A DNA stretch of 64,000 bases. Source: Ilex aquifolium. Its lineage: Eukaryota > Streptophyta > Magnoliopsida > Aquifoliales > Aquifoliaceae. Position numbers and translations under genes: made by a program. The notes beneath the pieces are model-generated. The model saw nothing but the letters and a program-made list of their open reading frames with translations. It was not told the origin of the DNA and did not search any database. How positions within the stretch are numbered: the first letter of the stretch is position 1; every line of letters starts with the position of its first letter. The stretch is from the NCBI GenBank assembly GCA_951799425.1, contig OX637405.1, positions 23,387,371 through 23,451,370 on the forward strand, given 5' to 3'. Below are positions 12,200 to 23,584 of this stretch, in pieces.

Positions 12200-15100
12200 C
12201 GCGAGAGAAATTGTATACTCTATACCATTGATTTTTCATTGGATTCTTTTCCTTGAGTTTTGATGGTTTTTTAGAATAATTTATGGGGTTTGTTTGCAGT
12301 AATTGTTTGAGCTTAAGTATGTTTTGTGTCGTTGATGAACTGCGTCCTCACTCGCTGAAATATTGAGGCCGTTAAAAATTAGATTTCTGATAAAAAACAC
12401 TCATGCATTAATTTGTGCTTTGTGTTGTTCATATTTTTTATATTTGATTTTAGGTAGACATCCAATTGTTATAAGTTAATTTGATTAATTTTTCTCCTTG
12501 ATGTTCACTAAAAATGGCCAATTGTTATCCCTCGCGAACTTTGTAGGATTGCCACTCACATTTTTCTTTGCTAGATGCTTCTTAGCGTTTTTGCTTGCAA
12601 ATTATAGTAGGTTTTGCAAATGGAATCACAGTTGCTGATTTGCTTGAAGTTTGAAATCACATCCCTGACATCGAATTGTTTTTTGCTGGTAAATTTGATG
12701 TCTGATGCTTATTGAAAATATTTATTTCCCTTTATTTTTACATCCTCTGTTTTGCACTGAATTTGTCCAATCAAATGGTCTAAAACACTGTGTATATTAA
12801 TTTGTCTATCAATAATGTAACTGTAATTTTGGTTGGGTAAGGAGAAGATTATTTTATCCTTTATTCGCATTGTATGGGATTCGAACAATGATGCAGTCCT
12901 TTTTTCTAGATTTGATTTGCGTTAATTTTAGTTTTGAATCGATTTATTATGGGAATTAGAATGATGGGTTTAACTTGATATAGTTTACAATGTCAAAAAC
13001 CATTTCTATTTGATGTAGTTTACTAAAATTTGGCAATTGGCCGAGATGATTTTTGCCCACATGGTTTGATGGCTTTACTCTTGATTATGCTTTTAAAATT
13101 TTGAAGTTATTTTGGACTTTTGACTTGATCGATAAAACTCTGTAACAAGTCCCGTGTACACAAAATGGAGGCTTTGGGTGATATGGACCCCAGAGTTAAA
13201 TGCAGCTATATTTCCATGTTAGTGTATATAGAAACTAGATGACCCGTATCGAGTATACTTTTTTTTGGTTCTTTAAATCATTTTTATTGGCTTTTACTGC
13301 AAATGGTATTTTGTTATTTTTGGGGGTTCTGTCACTGCTAACTTTTGGTTTGGTTTGTTTTGAGGTGGTAATGAACGAAAATTTCATAGAGGAGATGAGG
13401 TTGCTTAGTATGTAGTTGGCAAAAATTTAATGAGAGACAAAAATTTATGGATTGATTTTATCCATTTCTTTCCTTTTTTCAGGATCATGGATTAATTTTC
13501 TTTTCTGATCAATAGATTGTTGCATAAAGTATTAGATAAATGTTGTAGACCTTTAATTCTATGGTGGTAGTTGTTATACCCAATTTAAATTGAAATCTTT
13601 GGATTTATTGTTTATTGTGCATGTGTCAGGGTTTTCTCCGAATACGTGTATTTGTATTGAAGGTTTATAAAAGGTCTTATATGAGCAAGGTTGTTTGTAC
13701 ACACATGCTTTAGTTTGATCATTTATTTGTTGAAGTGTGTGAATGTGGTCTATAGTGATATTCAAGCTTTTGTTCTCCTATTGTGGGTTTATTAATTTTT
13801 TTTTTTAACTTATGCCAATATTGGACCCGAACATATATCATCTAATTCTTTTGGAACCTGTATCACACTTCCAAGTTCTCAATTTGAAAGCAATCCCAGT
13901 AATTCCTTGCATCTCATCTTTTATCCAATTTCTGTAATATTTTATCGACTTTTTCTTCTATTATAGGATTTTTTGATAGCGAATCCCAGCACTACCTAAG
14001 ATATGCTTATACCTTTGGTGATCGCTATGAATTTGTTTGAAACCAATTTATGTTTGTTCTTGGCGTTTGTGTAGTTCATGTTCAAAGTTTATTCACATAC
14101 GGTAGCTAAGAGATTAGGATGGGTAGATTTATATGCACTGCTTTCATTTTCTTTATTTTGTTAATTGTTAATTGCATAGAGCATTTAACATTGAGTTTTC
14201 TTGGGTACATTCTACATGAATATTTTGTTTATGGAATTTATATGTTGTTATGGATTTGTTTACGTGGTTGCGTTACTTGGTAAATAGTTAGTGTTTGGCA
14301 GAATTGTGTAATAGTGAGACCTTTGATAGCTTTTTTGGGTATGACAATAAATTGTGTATACAAGTTGAAAATTTTCAGAGGACCCATTTTTTGGGGAAAC
14401 TATTGCAATTTTTTTAAAAATATATTGAGGGTTTAAGTTTTTGTGCAATGAATTTCTAAGTTTTGCTAATTGTTGTTTTTTTTTTTGGTTACTTAGCGCC
14501 TTTAGGCACAAGCCAAGGATCAATTAAACCAATAATCTTGATTTGTTTCAGTTTTGCTTAGATTTTAGACTTTTCTTATAGCAATTTTTATATGGGAGCT
14601 GATATGAAAGTTAATTAAACGTGTGCGTTTAGAATTGTGTGTTGGATTTGATATATGCAAATTTATATGGATAAGTTGAACTTTATTCTATTGTTAATAT
14701 TATTTTGTTGTTGCAGTAATTGATAAATGGTTTTGTTACGGTAGAATTGGAGCGTGATATTGAATCCGATAAATGAATTGTGACGTATTTTTTTAAAATT
14801 CATGTGTTTACTTATAATAAGTAAATTTTTACTAATTATTAGACATTCAATAAATTATGCACACAAATTGACATTTTTTGTGTTATGTTGTAAAAGTAAG
14901 CTCCATAAAAAAAAAATTTATATTGATTGTGGGTGGCGTTAACGAAAACAAAAAGAAAAAAAACTGCTACTTGAAATATTTGTATGCAACTAAAAATATT
15001 TGTATTATATGGTTAATGCTCGATTTTGTGTTATAATGTGTTGAGGTATGATTTTTGTCCATTTAAAAAAAAAAAAAAAATGGTTCTTGTGGTTTTATAT

Positions 15101-15200
15101 AGTGGCTTAATTTGTTGGGGTGCTAGATTTTTATATTGTATTGTGTCTTCAGGCACGTGTTATTACTAGTAGTATTATATGAGCTGTTGTGGAATTAAAT
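12200..15200. other. Intron-like AT-rich interior of the hAT element
   Basis: T-rich, stop-dense sequence with no open frame of note. The frames at 13574-13765 and 14260-14523 do not resemble proteins. No transposase fragment was recognised on either strand. Confidence 0.5.
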
Positions 15201-15359
15201 AATTTTTTATTGACACGAATATTAACATGAACTCGACATGTATCGAAAGTGACCCGATATGAAAATAGCACGACTGAAAATCACAGGACACGAGGACACG
15301 AAAATGACACGGCACGATACGATTGACATCTCAAGCTACACGTTGCACTTTTGGGCCAA

Positions 15360-15556
15360 CCCAACTTATGAGCAATGTTATTTGAACCTAATTTATTGAT
15401 CTAATTTTTTGACTTAATCCACTATGACATTTGAATTAATTGTGAGTCCCATCAAATATTGGTGTTGATCCAATGATTTTATTAAAGTCACATTATTAGG
15501 TCATCAAATTAAGTCATATTTTTAAGTCCAAATAACATTATTCTTAACTTATTGGG
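15360..15556. mobile_element. Small MITE with imperfect inverted ends
   Basis: The left end, CCCAACTTATGAGCAATG followed by TTATTTGAAC, pairs with the reverse complement of the right end, CCCAATAAGTTAAGAATAATG followed by TTATTTGGAC. The arms extend inward with decreasing match. There is no coding content, and the target duplication is not clear. Confidence 0.5.
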
Positions 15557-15837
15557 ACTTAAACGATATTTTGATGCCGAAAAGTCTAGACTGCTCCCAA
15601 AAAGAACAGTGACATGTCCACAAGGCTAAATACACAACGATAAATGCCCAGTGGCATATATATGATGACAAAAAGAAGGGAAATTTGGAGGCCAGTTCCC
15701 CTATATGGACTTGTTTGGACTTAAGTCTGTCAAGGAAACTTATTTGTTATGAAGTCCGTTTTTTATTAATTTTACCATACTATCCTTTCCCTTTAGAAGT
15801 GAAATAAAACTAAAAATTAAAAACTCCTAAATCTTAG

Positions 15838-15965
15838 GACTTTGACTAACATTAAATTTTTTTTTCTCATATCTATCTATATCCATATATAGGTTAAGAG
15901 TTTGACTAACATTAAAATTTTTCCACTCTCTTATCTATCTATATCCATATATATGTTAAGTGTAT
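15838..15965 (+). repeat. Internal tandem duplication of about 65 bp
   Basis: TTTGACTAACATTAAA followed by TTATCTATCTATATCCATATATA or a near copy, and then GTTAAG, occurs twice in a row inside the TIR element. Confidence 0.75.
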
Positions 15966-16408
15966 ATATATATATAGTAACATTAAAACTAAAAAATAGT
16001 AAAATTCAAATACAAAAAAAAATTATCATTTGGACACAAAAAATAATATATTTAAACACAAAAAAATAGTAACATTTAAACATAAAAAAAATTGAAACAT
16101 TCAATATTAATATTTTTAAAAAATAACAATAGTAACATGTTCAACAAAAATATCAACATGTTTTACACAAATAATAACATGCTTAACAAAAATTGTAACA
16201 TACCTAACAATAATTATTTCTCTCAAATTCAAACACAAAAAATAATATCATTCAAACACAAAAAATAGTAATATACAAAAACAAAACAAATAGTAACATT
16301 GAATATTAATATTTAGTAAAATAATAGTAGTAACATGCTCAACAAAAACAGTAATATGTTCAAAATAATAGTAACATGAACAGTAACATAATAAAAAAAA
16401 TAGTAACA

Positions 16409-16417
16409 TGAATTTGA

Positions 16418-16459
<42 letters not shown>

Positions 16460-16491
16460 CTTTGAATTTGAATTTTAAATTTATGCAGGAG

Positions 16492-16559
<68 letters not shown>

Positions 16560-16582
16560 TGAATTTGAATTTTAAATTTATG
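16409..16582 (+). repeat. Duplicated (TA)n-(GA)n-GCTTTGAATTTG block
   Basis: A (TA)n run, a (GA)n run and the phrase GCTTTGAATTTGAATTTTAA occur twice in tandem (about 16415-16486 and 16493-16582). The two copies differ mainly in repeat length, which points to slippage or unequal exchange. Confidence 0.8.
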
Positions 16583-16822
16583 ATGAAGATTTTATTGGCA
16601 TATTTTAATTGATCTTGAATTAAGGGATAACAATTTTTAAAATAGGAAATTTATTTAACTTCCTTTCAAGGAAGGGTATTTTTGAGATAAAAAAAAAAAG
16701 TGGACTTAAGTCATTACATATAATTTTAAACATGGACTTAGTCCCATATAAGTTTCCTTGCAGGACTTATCTCCAAATAAGTACATCTAACGGGACTCAC
16801 TTCCAATTTTCACCAAAAAGAA

Positions 16823-17500
16823 TGATATCAACTTATAGCCTATCTGACTCTCTTAACAATTACATACACACAGACACTCACAGTTAACTATTCATTTGGG
16901 TGTGTGTGTTATTTAAATATCTTCACTTGCACTTCTCCTTTTAAGGGGTTGTGTAAGTGTTGTGTTCAAAAAACTATTCATCTGGACAAATCAACAAATA
17001 CCATCAAATATTCACTCACACACAATCACACACACAGAAACACATCCGAGATCAAAAAGTCAAGTAGATCTAAAGTCAAGTAGATCTCTGTAAGAGAAAT
17101 GTCACCGTTTGAGGAAATTATAGTAAATGGAGAGTCTGTCATCGTCTTCACCAAATCGAAAAATTGTGCACGTGGAAGCACACCAAAGATAGTCAACATT
17201 ATATCTTATAACCACAAGTCAAAGAATCAATGATTATAATTTGACCATTTTTTGTGTAATTCGACACACCAATTTTTGCCTTTGAAAAAATATTGTGAAA
17301 ATAAAATCTGTTGGATAATAAAATAGGTTTTAGATCAATGTTTTTAAATTGATTTTTAGATCAAACAATGCAATTCACATATGATCCGTTGACCCTAACA
17401 AAAATGGTTATTTGTTGGTTCATGTGGACATTTAAGGTCTACGCTTGATAAAAACTACTCAAAGATACCTAAAGTTGGGATGGATGATTAGAAATGAAAC
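16823..17500. other. Unassigned AT-rich sequence
   Basis: Scattered CACA and TGTG repeats occur near 16860-17040. No gene, RNA or element boundary is recognisable. Confidence 0.5.
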
Positions 17501-18265
17501 TAGGAAACCTATTAACTACCATCTTGAATTCCATCACTGCTTTTGGCCAAATACACCACTACAGTTTTTATTTTGACACAAACTCACAGTATTGAAACTC
17601 TGCCCACAGAGCAGAGCTTAGTCTTATTACAAGATATACTAATGCATTGTCTATATGAGTTAATTGAAATAGAACATAAACAAAGGGTATCAAACGGAGA
17701 CTTGAGGCTTCAAGCTTCAGTCCAATCTCCAGAATGCTGACTCCCACGGACGTGGCTGATAGCAACAAAAAGCTTTGAACAAATTACCGCGGTAGTTGTA
17801 GTTGCCGAATAAAAGAAAAAAGAAACACATAGACATAGTTGAAGGAACTACCTTTGGCCGAGTGATCTAGATGCTCTCTCTTATTTTTTCACACAATTTC
17901 ACTCAATGGTAAATCATCTGTCGTGTATTCAGGTGAGACCTATTATTTATATTTGGACCTATTATTTATAGGGGTGAGGAGTTCAAATATAAATAATAAG
18001 TCACGTGAATAAATGATGAGTGATTTACCATCGAGTGAAATTGTGTGAAAAAGTAATGGAAAACATCTCAATTCGCCCTGCATCATAGAGACCACTCATA
18101 TAAGTACGACATGGGTTGATTATCAAAAAGCAAGCACTAGGAATTCTATCAACATAGCATCAACTATATCACTGCTTCACAAAATACACTCACTGAAGCA
18201 CCTTTGATTTTGATACAAACTCAGAGCATTTATACTCCGCCTCTAAAGCAGAGCTAAATGTCATC
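17501..18265. repeat. Direct duplication flanking a foldback hairpin
   Basis: The segments near 17505-17640 and 18140-18265 are related. They share TATCACTGCTT or CATCACTGCTT, CAAAATACAC or CAAATACACC, ATACAAACTCA or ACACAAACTCA, and AGCAGAGCTAA or AGCAGAGCTTA. Between them lies the foldback at 17883-18054. No coding content is supported. Confidence 0.55.
17883..18054. mobile_element. Foldback MITE-like hairpin (about 170 bp)
   Basis: The left arm, TTTTTTCACACAATTTCACTC, continues AATGGTAAATCA. It pairs with the right arm, whose reverse complement reads CTTTTTCACACAATTTCACTC and continues GATGGTAAATCA. Pairing continues to TATTATTTATATTTG, so almost the whole unit is an inverted repeat with a very short loop. 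It could make a long hairpin RNA if transcribed. No clear target duplication was found. Confidence 0.7.
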
Positions 18266-18444
18266 GCTAGCTTCATCCTCCTCATCGCTAGCTTCAGCCT
18301 CCTCACTAGTGCTCTCGAATTGTGCTCTCCACCTCGGCCCCTAAAGCAGAGCTTAAAAATTATACAAATTTAAAATGTATCAATATAGTGTATGAAAACA
18401 ATGTAAGAGTAGTAGAAATTAGGCTTCATAATGTGATTTTGTAG

Positions 18445-18448
<4 letters not shown>

Positions 18449-18525
<77 letters not shown>
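18449..18525. repeat. (AT)n microsatellite, about 77 bp
   Basis: Uninterrupted AT dinucleotides. Confidence 0.95.
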
Positions 18526-18527
<2 letters not shown>

Positions 18528-18529
18528 CA

Positions 18530-18980
18530 CATATATACGTACCAAATTAAATATAAAATCAAAATTCTTTAATTTTAGTTGTCAAATTTTAAAAGATTTC
18601 AAAAATTTTGAAACATGTCCTTAAAAAAATAAAAAGGATTTATTATGAGTTTTAATTTTCCTAAATTTTAGATCTTTGTTTTATTAGAACTCATATATAT
18701 ATATATGGATTTTTTTCCAAAATCTTTTTTAGGAAATTTATTTACAATAAAAGGGTATTCAAGTTTTTTTCTGTCTTAAGTAAATTTTTTTACAAAATAT
18801 TTTTTTATATGCTTTTTAATAATTAAATCTAATTTCGTGTATCAATTTCCAAAAATCCCTTAATTTGGACTTTTATCTTTAAATGGGTTTGGCCACATTC
18901 AATAAATGGTTATATATTTGAGGCCCCTCAGTTTTTTGAGATCCGGCCATTTTAGTGGTTAAGGGTCTGGGCCGGCCCTG
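18530..18980 (-). mobile_element. hAT-like element fragment with GGGCCGGCCCTG end
   Basis: The block ends at 18969-18980 in GGGCCGGCCCTG, the reverse complement of CAGGGCCGGCCC, a terminus common to a plant hAT-derived MITE group. The same terminus appears at 19519-19530 and as a one-base variant at 20240-20251. The other end of this copy was not identified. Confidence 0.45.
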
Positions 18981-19313
18981 ACTAGTAGACCCCACTTCTA
19001 ATTTTATTGTATTTTCTTACGAACAATAATGGTGCTGTACAGTAACTTACACAGTTGTCAAAAATTATTAAAAACATATGGAAGTGGAACCCACCTTCTT
19101 GCTTTCACTTTTCTTTTTCTTCCTTTGACCACCGACGGAACCAATAATCACACTTGGTTACTTTCTCCACACTTCGCTTTAGATTTGGTGAGAGGTACAC
19201 CCGCAACAAGTTTTTTTTGCGCGCGTCTTATCTCAAAGCTTTAGAGGTTAAAAGTCTATAAGATCAACCCCTTATAAAAATATTGTTAATGAATGAGATT
19301 TTTTAAAAATAGT
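18981..19313. other. Unassigned sequence
   Basis: No gene or element boundary is recognised. The frame at 19029-19244 has no family resemblance. Confidence 0.5.
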
Positions 19314-19764
19314 CATTGCCATCAAACTTTCAACATTTTAATAGTCAATTTATTTTCAAACAAATGGACAGAAGAGCGGGCTTTTAGGATAGGTTTTTGT
19401 TGGCAGGCTCACGGACCAGGTTTTAGGCCTTGTGATGGGTTTGAAGACAAGCTCAAACCCTTTTTTTAAAAGATATTGGGCTCAGACATACCAATTATCG
19501 AGCCATGGACACCCTTACCAGGGCCGGCCCAACAATATGAAAAAAAAATCATGGGCTTTAGGCCCCATAATTTTAGTTACATTACTAACCCATAAAAAAA
19601 AAATTTAAATCTATTAAATTTTAAGCCCTAAAAAAGGCCCAAAAAAATTAAGTCCAATTAAAATTTTTATTGCAATAATTTGAGGTCCATGATCCAATTC
19701 ATAATATTAAAAACTTAGAAATTAAAAAAATAAAAAAATATTCAAAAGTCAACTCGTATTTACT

Positions 19765-19808
<44 letters not shown>

Positions 19809-19918
19809 TTCTCTCTCTCCGGTAAAAAAAATAGAAATAAAAATTGAAATTAAACACTCTCTCTCCCTCTCAATGGTAAAAAATAAAGTAAAAGTTGAAA
19901 TCTCTTTCTTGGCAACAA
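19314..19918 (+). repeat. Tandem duplication, copy 1 (carries a hAT-like end)
   Basis: The block starts CATTGCCATCAAACTTTCAAC and ends near CTCTTTCTTGGCAAC. It is a close copy of 20034-20619. It contains CAGGGCCGGCCCAACAATATG (19519 onward), a long (CT)n run and two short internal related phrases (CAATGGTAAAAAATA and CCGGTAAAAAAAATA). Confidence 0.85.
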
Positions 19919-20033
19919 TAGCACATCTTTTTTCTGTCTCCCTCACACATAAAAAATTAATAGGAGAAGAACCTAATTTTTTTTTTTTTTAATTGAGTAT
20001 TGAGTGCACCTAACTTTTTTTTTTTTTTAGAGA

Positions 20034-20619
20034 CATTGCCATCAAACTTTCAACGTTTTAATAGTCAATTTTTTTTCAAACAAATGGGCAGAAGGGCTGC
20101 CTTTTAGGATAGGTTTTTGTTGGCATATTCACAGACTAGGTTTTAGGTCGGGTGATGGGTTTGAAGGCAAGCTCAAACCCTTTTTTTAAAAGATATTGGG
20201 TTCGAAACATGCCAATTATCAAGCCATGGACACCCCTACCAGGGTCGGCCCAACAATATGGAAAAAAAGCATGGGCTTTATTAGACCCCATAATTTTAGT
20301 TACATTATTAGCCCACAAAAAAAAAAATTAAATCCATTAAATTTTAAGCCCTAAAAAAGACCCAAAAAAATTAAGTTCAATCAAAATTTTTATTGCAATA
20401 ATTTGGGTCCATGATCCAATTCATAATAGTAAAAACTTAGAAATTAAAAAAATAAAAAAATACTCAAAAGTCAACTCGTATTTACTCTCATTCTCTCTCT
20501 CTCTATCTCTTTTTCTCTCTCCGGTAAAAAAACAGAAATAAAAATTGAAATTAAACACTCTCTCTCCCTCTCAATGGTAAAAAATAAAGTAAAAGTTGAA
20601 ACCTCTTTCTTGGCAACGA
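20034..20619 (+). repeat. Tandem duplication, copy 2, interrupted by G1
   Basis: This is the second copy of the block at 19314-19918, about 115 bp downstream of copy 1 with poly-T sequence between. The match to copy 1 stops exactly where the G1 LTR begins (20620), so G1 inserted into this copy. The continuation seen after copy 1 (TAGCACATCTTTTTTC) is not found beyond the 3' end of G1. Confidence 0.85.
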
Positions 20620-21192
20620 TGGGCCAGGCCCAAAAGGCTCAAATCCGTACTTACGCCTAGTCATTATCAAAGGCCCAAATTTATGATGACCCAGCAGGCT
20701 CAATGCGGTCCAAGACCAGTCAGGTTCATCATGAAGCTACATCAGTTTGGCGACGACATCAATGGAGCACTCAAGACCCTTACCTCATCCACCACCTTGG
20801 AAGCGGTCAACCTTGATCGAGTCTCATGGAGAGCACCTCAACGGCCTCACCCGTTGAGGAGAAGCCACAAGTCTCAGCAAAATAGTTGGGTAGTTGCTAT
20901 TAAGTAGCCCCAATCTGTTGGGGAACGAATATAAATTGTAAATCCCACCAACATTTGGGGGGCAAGACACTCAACTAAGCATATAGCTCATCTCCCTCTC
21001 TAGGCCTGTACTCTTTACTCTCTCTACACACCGGAGATAATAAAATACCGGCAACCCTTTGCCATTCAAAAGTGGACGTAGGTCACATTGACCGAACAAC
21101 TATAATTCTCGTCTTCTCTCTCTACTTTAATTATTGCTTTTATTTCCAATTATTTGACAGGTGGTGTACAAAGTCAATTTTGTGCATCATCA
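20620..21192 (+). repeat. G1 5' LTR (573 bp)
   Basis: It starts TGGGCCAGGCCCAAAAGG and ends CATCATCA, so it has the TG...CA form. Its start coincides with the break in the tandem duplication, and its end is followed after three bases by the primer-binding site. It contains GACGACATC-type sequence and a possible polyadenylation region near GATAATAAAATACC. Confidence 0.8.
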
Positions 21193-21195
21193 GTT

Positions 21196-21213
21196 TGGTG
21201 CCGTCTGTGGGAA
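21196..21213 (+). promoter_or_regulatory. G1 tRNA primer-binding site
   Basis: TGGTGCCGTCTGTGGGAA lies three bases inside the LTR. It is nearly the same as the site in G2 (TGGCGCCGTCTGTGGGAA), which supports a common lineage. Confidence 0.8.
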
Positions 21214-21630
21214 ACGACAAACTTCTCACTTTTAATCACTCCCTCTGTTGGATCGATGGCAATCACTACCAGATCGATAAACCAACATGAAGATAATCCA
21301 CCAAGATAAGAGAAGGTTGCTCCTCCCCCAACCAATCCTGTCCCAAGTACGTAGCAGATGCTCGAGACCATGCAGGAGCTTGTGGCCCAGAACCAGCAAA
21401 TCTTTCAACTAATGCTCACGGCGCAAGGAGGAGTACAACCTGGACCTCAAGTGAGAGGAGCTCCATGCTTTGGGCGTCAAAGAGCTCCCCACATGAGGAC
21501 TCCCCATCAGGGTGCCACCTTTGGAGCCCATTTGGCCACCCCACCCATGAGAGCCCCTTTGGGCGCCTAGCATGGGGGAGCTCCCTATGAGGGACCTCCA
21601 CCTCCTCCAGCTCCTGCGTCTCACGGTGGC

Positions 21631-23584
21631 TGTTCTTGATCCGAAATGTGTACACCCAAGTGCAGGCGATCAAGTTGTAGTAATAATCCAGTTTGAGTCC
21701 AGAGTCGAATACACAGGAAACTTTTGTTGGTATTGTTGGGGTAAGCAGTGATAGAGACCTATTGATCGTAACCCTTGAGATTTGCTGTGAGATGTGAGAT
21801 TTCCTGGACAGAATATAAGATTCTTTCCAAGAGAGTTTTCTTAACAAAGCAGAAGATAAATGCTAATGAAAAAGAGTCACTCTTTAGTTCAAGGATCTGG
21901 ACATGTAGTTAGTTATCCAGTTTATCATATTTGTGCTTGATTACTCAATTAACTCTCGTGTCAACAGTAAGTTAGTTGGAAGATAAAGATGGACTGTGAG
22001 AATTAAGAACATGATTCCGATGTCTTTCTAGAAGTTTACAAGAATTGTCTGTGCCGAGACTTAACCTGTCTACAAACAAGCAAGTGTACCTATAAGACAT
22101 CCAATCATGACATTAATATGCCATCCTTTAAATGAAGCACAATAAGGGGGGGGGGGGGAAGATTGAAGGGTAGTCATTAAGATCTAGCCAATGTACTTGC
22201 CTTGAACCGATGAATCTTTCTATGCAAGAGTCATCCGTGTCATAGAAAGATCCACGGTTATACAAAATACCTTAGCTTTGTTAGATACAATCAATCATCC
22301 AATAAGCAAGAAGAAATAAACGTTAAGCATAAGAACAATGCACAAACAGAATTCTCGGATAACTTATACATGCCCTTCTCCTCTTACTAAAGAGTGAATG
22401 AGAAACTACTCACTCTTCATGGCTTGGGTAAAGCTAGAAAAGCGAGTGATGCTCATCCCTCAAAGTAGAGAACTTAAAAGATACAATAACAACAAACAAG
22501 GAGCCAATCTTTAACAAAGAATGGGTGAATCACGTTCCACCCTTCACGTCTTTGGTAAAGCTCTAGAAAAGTGGAAGATTTTCACTCTTCTAAGAAAGAA
22601 AGAAGCTCAAGCATTGGAAGTGAAGTACATAAATAAAAGTAGAAGAAAGCTAGTCACATTTGGAGGGTGGCTTCCTCAACCAAGAAATGGAGGGTTGCTT
22701 CCTCAACTAAAAGATGAACTAACTCCCTTCTATGCATGTAAAATGAAAGCATAAGCATAAACATAACACTACTTTTATAACAAGCAAAGAGATGTTGGAC
22801 TAAAGCCAAACTAATCTCTAAAATAAAGACTTCATACAAGGAAAAGTAAGCTTAAATCTACAATGTGAGTGGGAGTCTAAGCCTCCACCAACCTCTCTAC
22901 TTGGCTCCCTTGGCTCTCCAACAATGAGAGTATTTATAGGCAAGAGGAGGAGACAAGAGGGTGGGTAAAAAAATAGTGTATGCCGCCCAAGTCCAAGTGA
23001 AATACCAACTACTCTGCTGCCAGTTTGTGGAGGACGTTCGAACATGATTTGGCGTTCGAACGTTGACTCTGTTTTTTCTTTATGAACGTTCGAACATTTA
23101 CTGTCGTTCGAACGTTTCTTCTGTTTTTGCACTAAGGGCGTTCGAACGCCAGATCTGCTCTGATCCTTTCACTCAAGTGGTCTGTTAGTCTTCTGTGAAG
23201 TTTAGTCTCACACTCAATGCAGTAGTCTGGTCTTCAATCAACTCAAGTGCACGTTCGAACGTGAGTTGGCATTCAAACGTGACACTCAAGTGCCTCAAAG
23301 CTTCAGAGTCTTCTTTCCTAGCTGCAACACGCCTTTTCTTAGCAGTTGAGTCTGCTACAGTTCAATGTGGACGTTCGAACGTGAGTTGGCGTTCGAACGT
23401 TCTGGCTGTGCTCCAAGTTTTTCCAATTTGTTGCTCTAATGCACTGGTGTTGTATTCAAATTTTGTACTTGTTGTTCTTGAGTCCTTGTTCAATTTAGGG
23501 TCTGAAATGACAACACTTAAACTCCATCAAAGTACAATTAGTCTTAAAACGGCATAGTAATATGCTAATTTTACGTACTAATCA
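21631..23584 (-). repeat. N 3' LTR
   Basis: The plus-strand start is TGTTCTTGATCCGAAATG and the end ACGTACTAATCA. It contains nine ACGTTCGAACGT-type palindromes (one degenerate) between about 23030 and 23410, and a 12-G run at 22146-22157 where the other LTR has only four Gs. Confidence 0.92.

Larger units (their letters stand above)
9738..15334. mobile_element. 5.6-kb hAT-type element, no transposase seen
   Basis: The left end reads TGGAGGTGTCAAT (9738-9750) and the right end ATTGACATCTCAA (15322-15334), an inverted pair. The flanks carry 8-bp near-identical duplications, GCAACACG (9730-9737) and GCTACACG (15335-15342), as expected of hAT insertion. About 120 bp of sequence inside each end matches the two ends of the 364-bp MITE at 46029-46392, with shared phrases such as AACACAATTAGTTGACAC. 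No hAT transposase or dimerisation-domain ORF is visible. The interior is CT- and CA-rich at 9870-11030 and otherwise intron-like, so the element looks like a non-autonomous member carrying cargo. It may also be an autonomous copy whose gene has decayed beyond recognition. Confidence 0.75.
15678..16814. mobile_element. 1.1-kb non-autonomous TIR element (Mutator- or hAT-like)
   Basis: The left end GGGAAATTTGG and the reverse complement of the right end GGTGAAAATTGG form imperfect terminal inverted repeats. These extend about 70 bp and share GCAAGGAAACTTAT or TCAAGGAAACTTAT and ACTTATTTGG or ACTTGTTTGG. The flanks carry a perfect 8-bp direct repeat AAAAAGAA (15670-15677 and 16815-16822). If the next base is counted, 8 of 9 match, which would fit Mutator-like elements. 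The interior is AT-rich, filled with AGTAACATT phrases, and has no ORF. Confidence 0.75.

Noticed and set aside
22818-23557. ORFs of about 100-120 residues in the N LTRs (also at 29282-30006)
   Set aside because: They are present in both LTRs but cross the TTCGAA palindromes and the LTR end. Similarity between copies is due to the LTR pair, not coding constraint.
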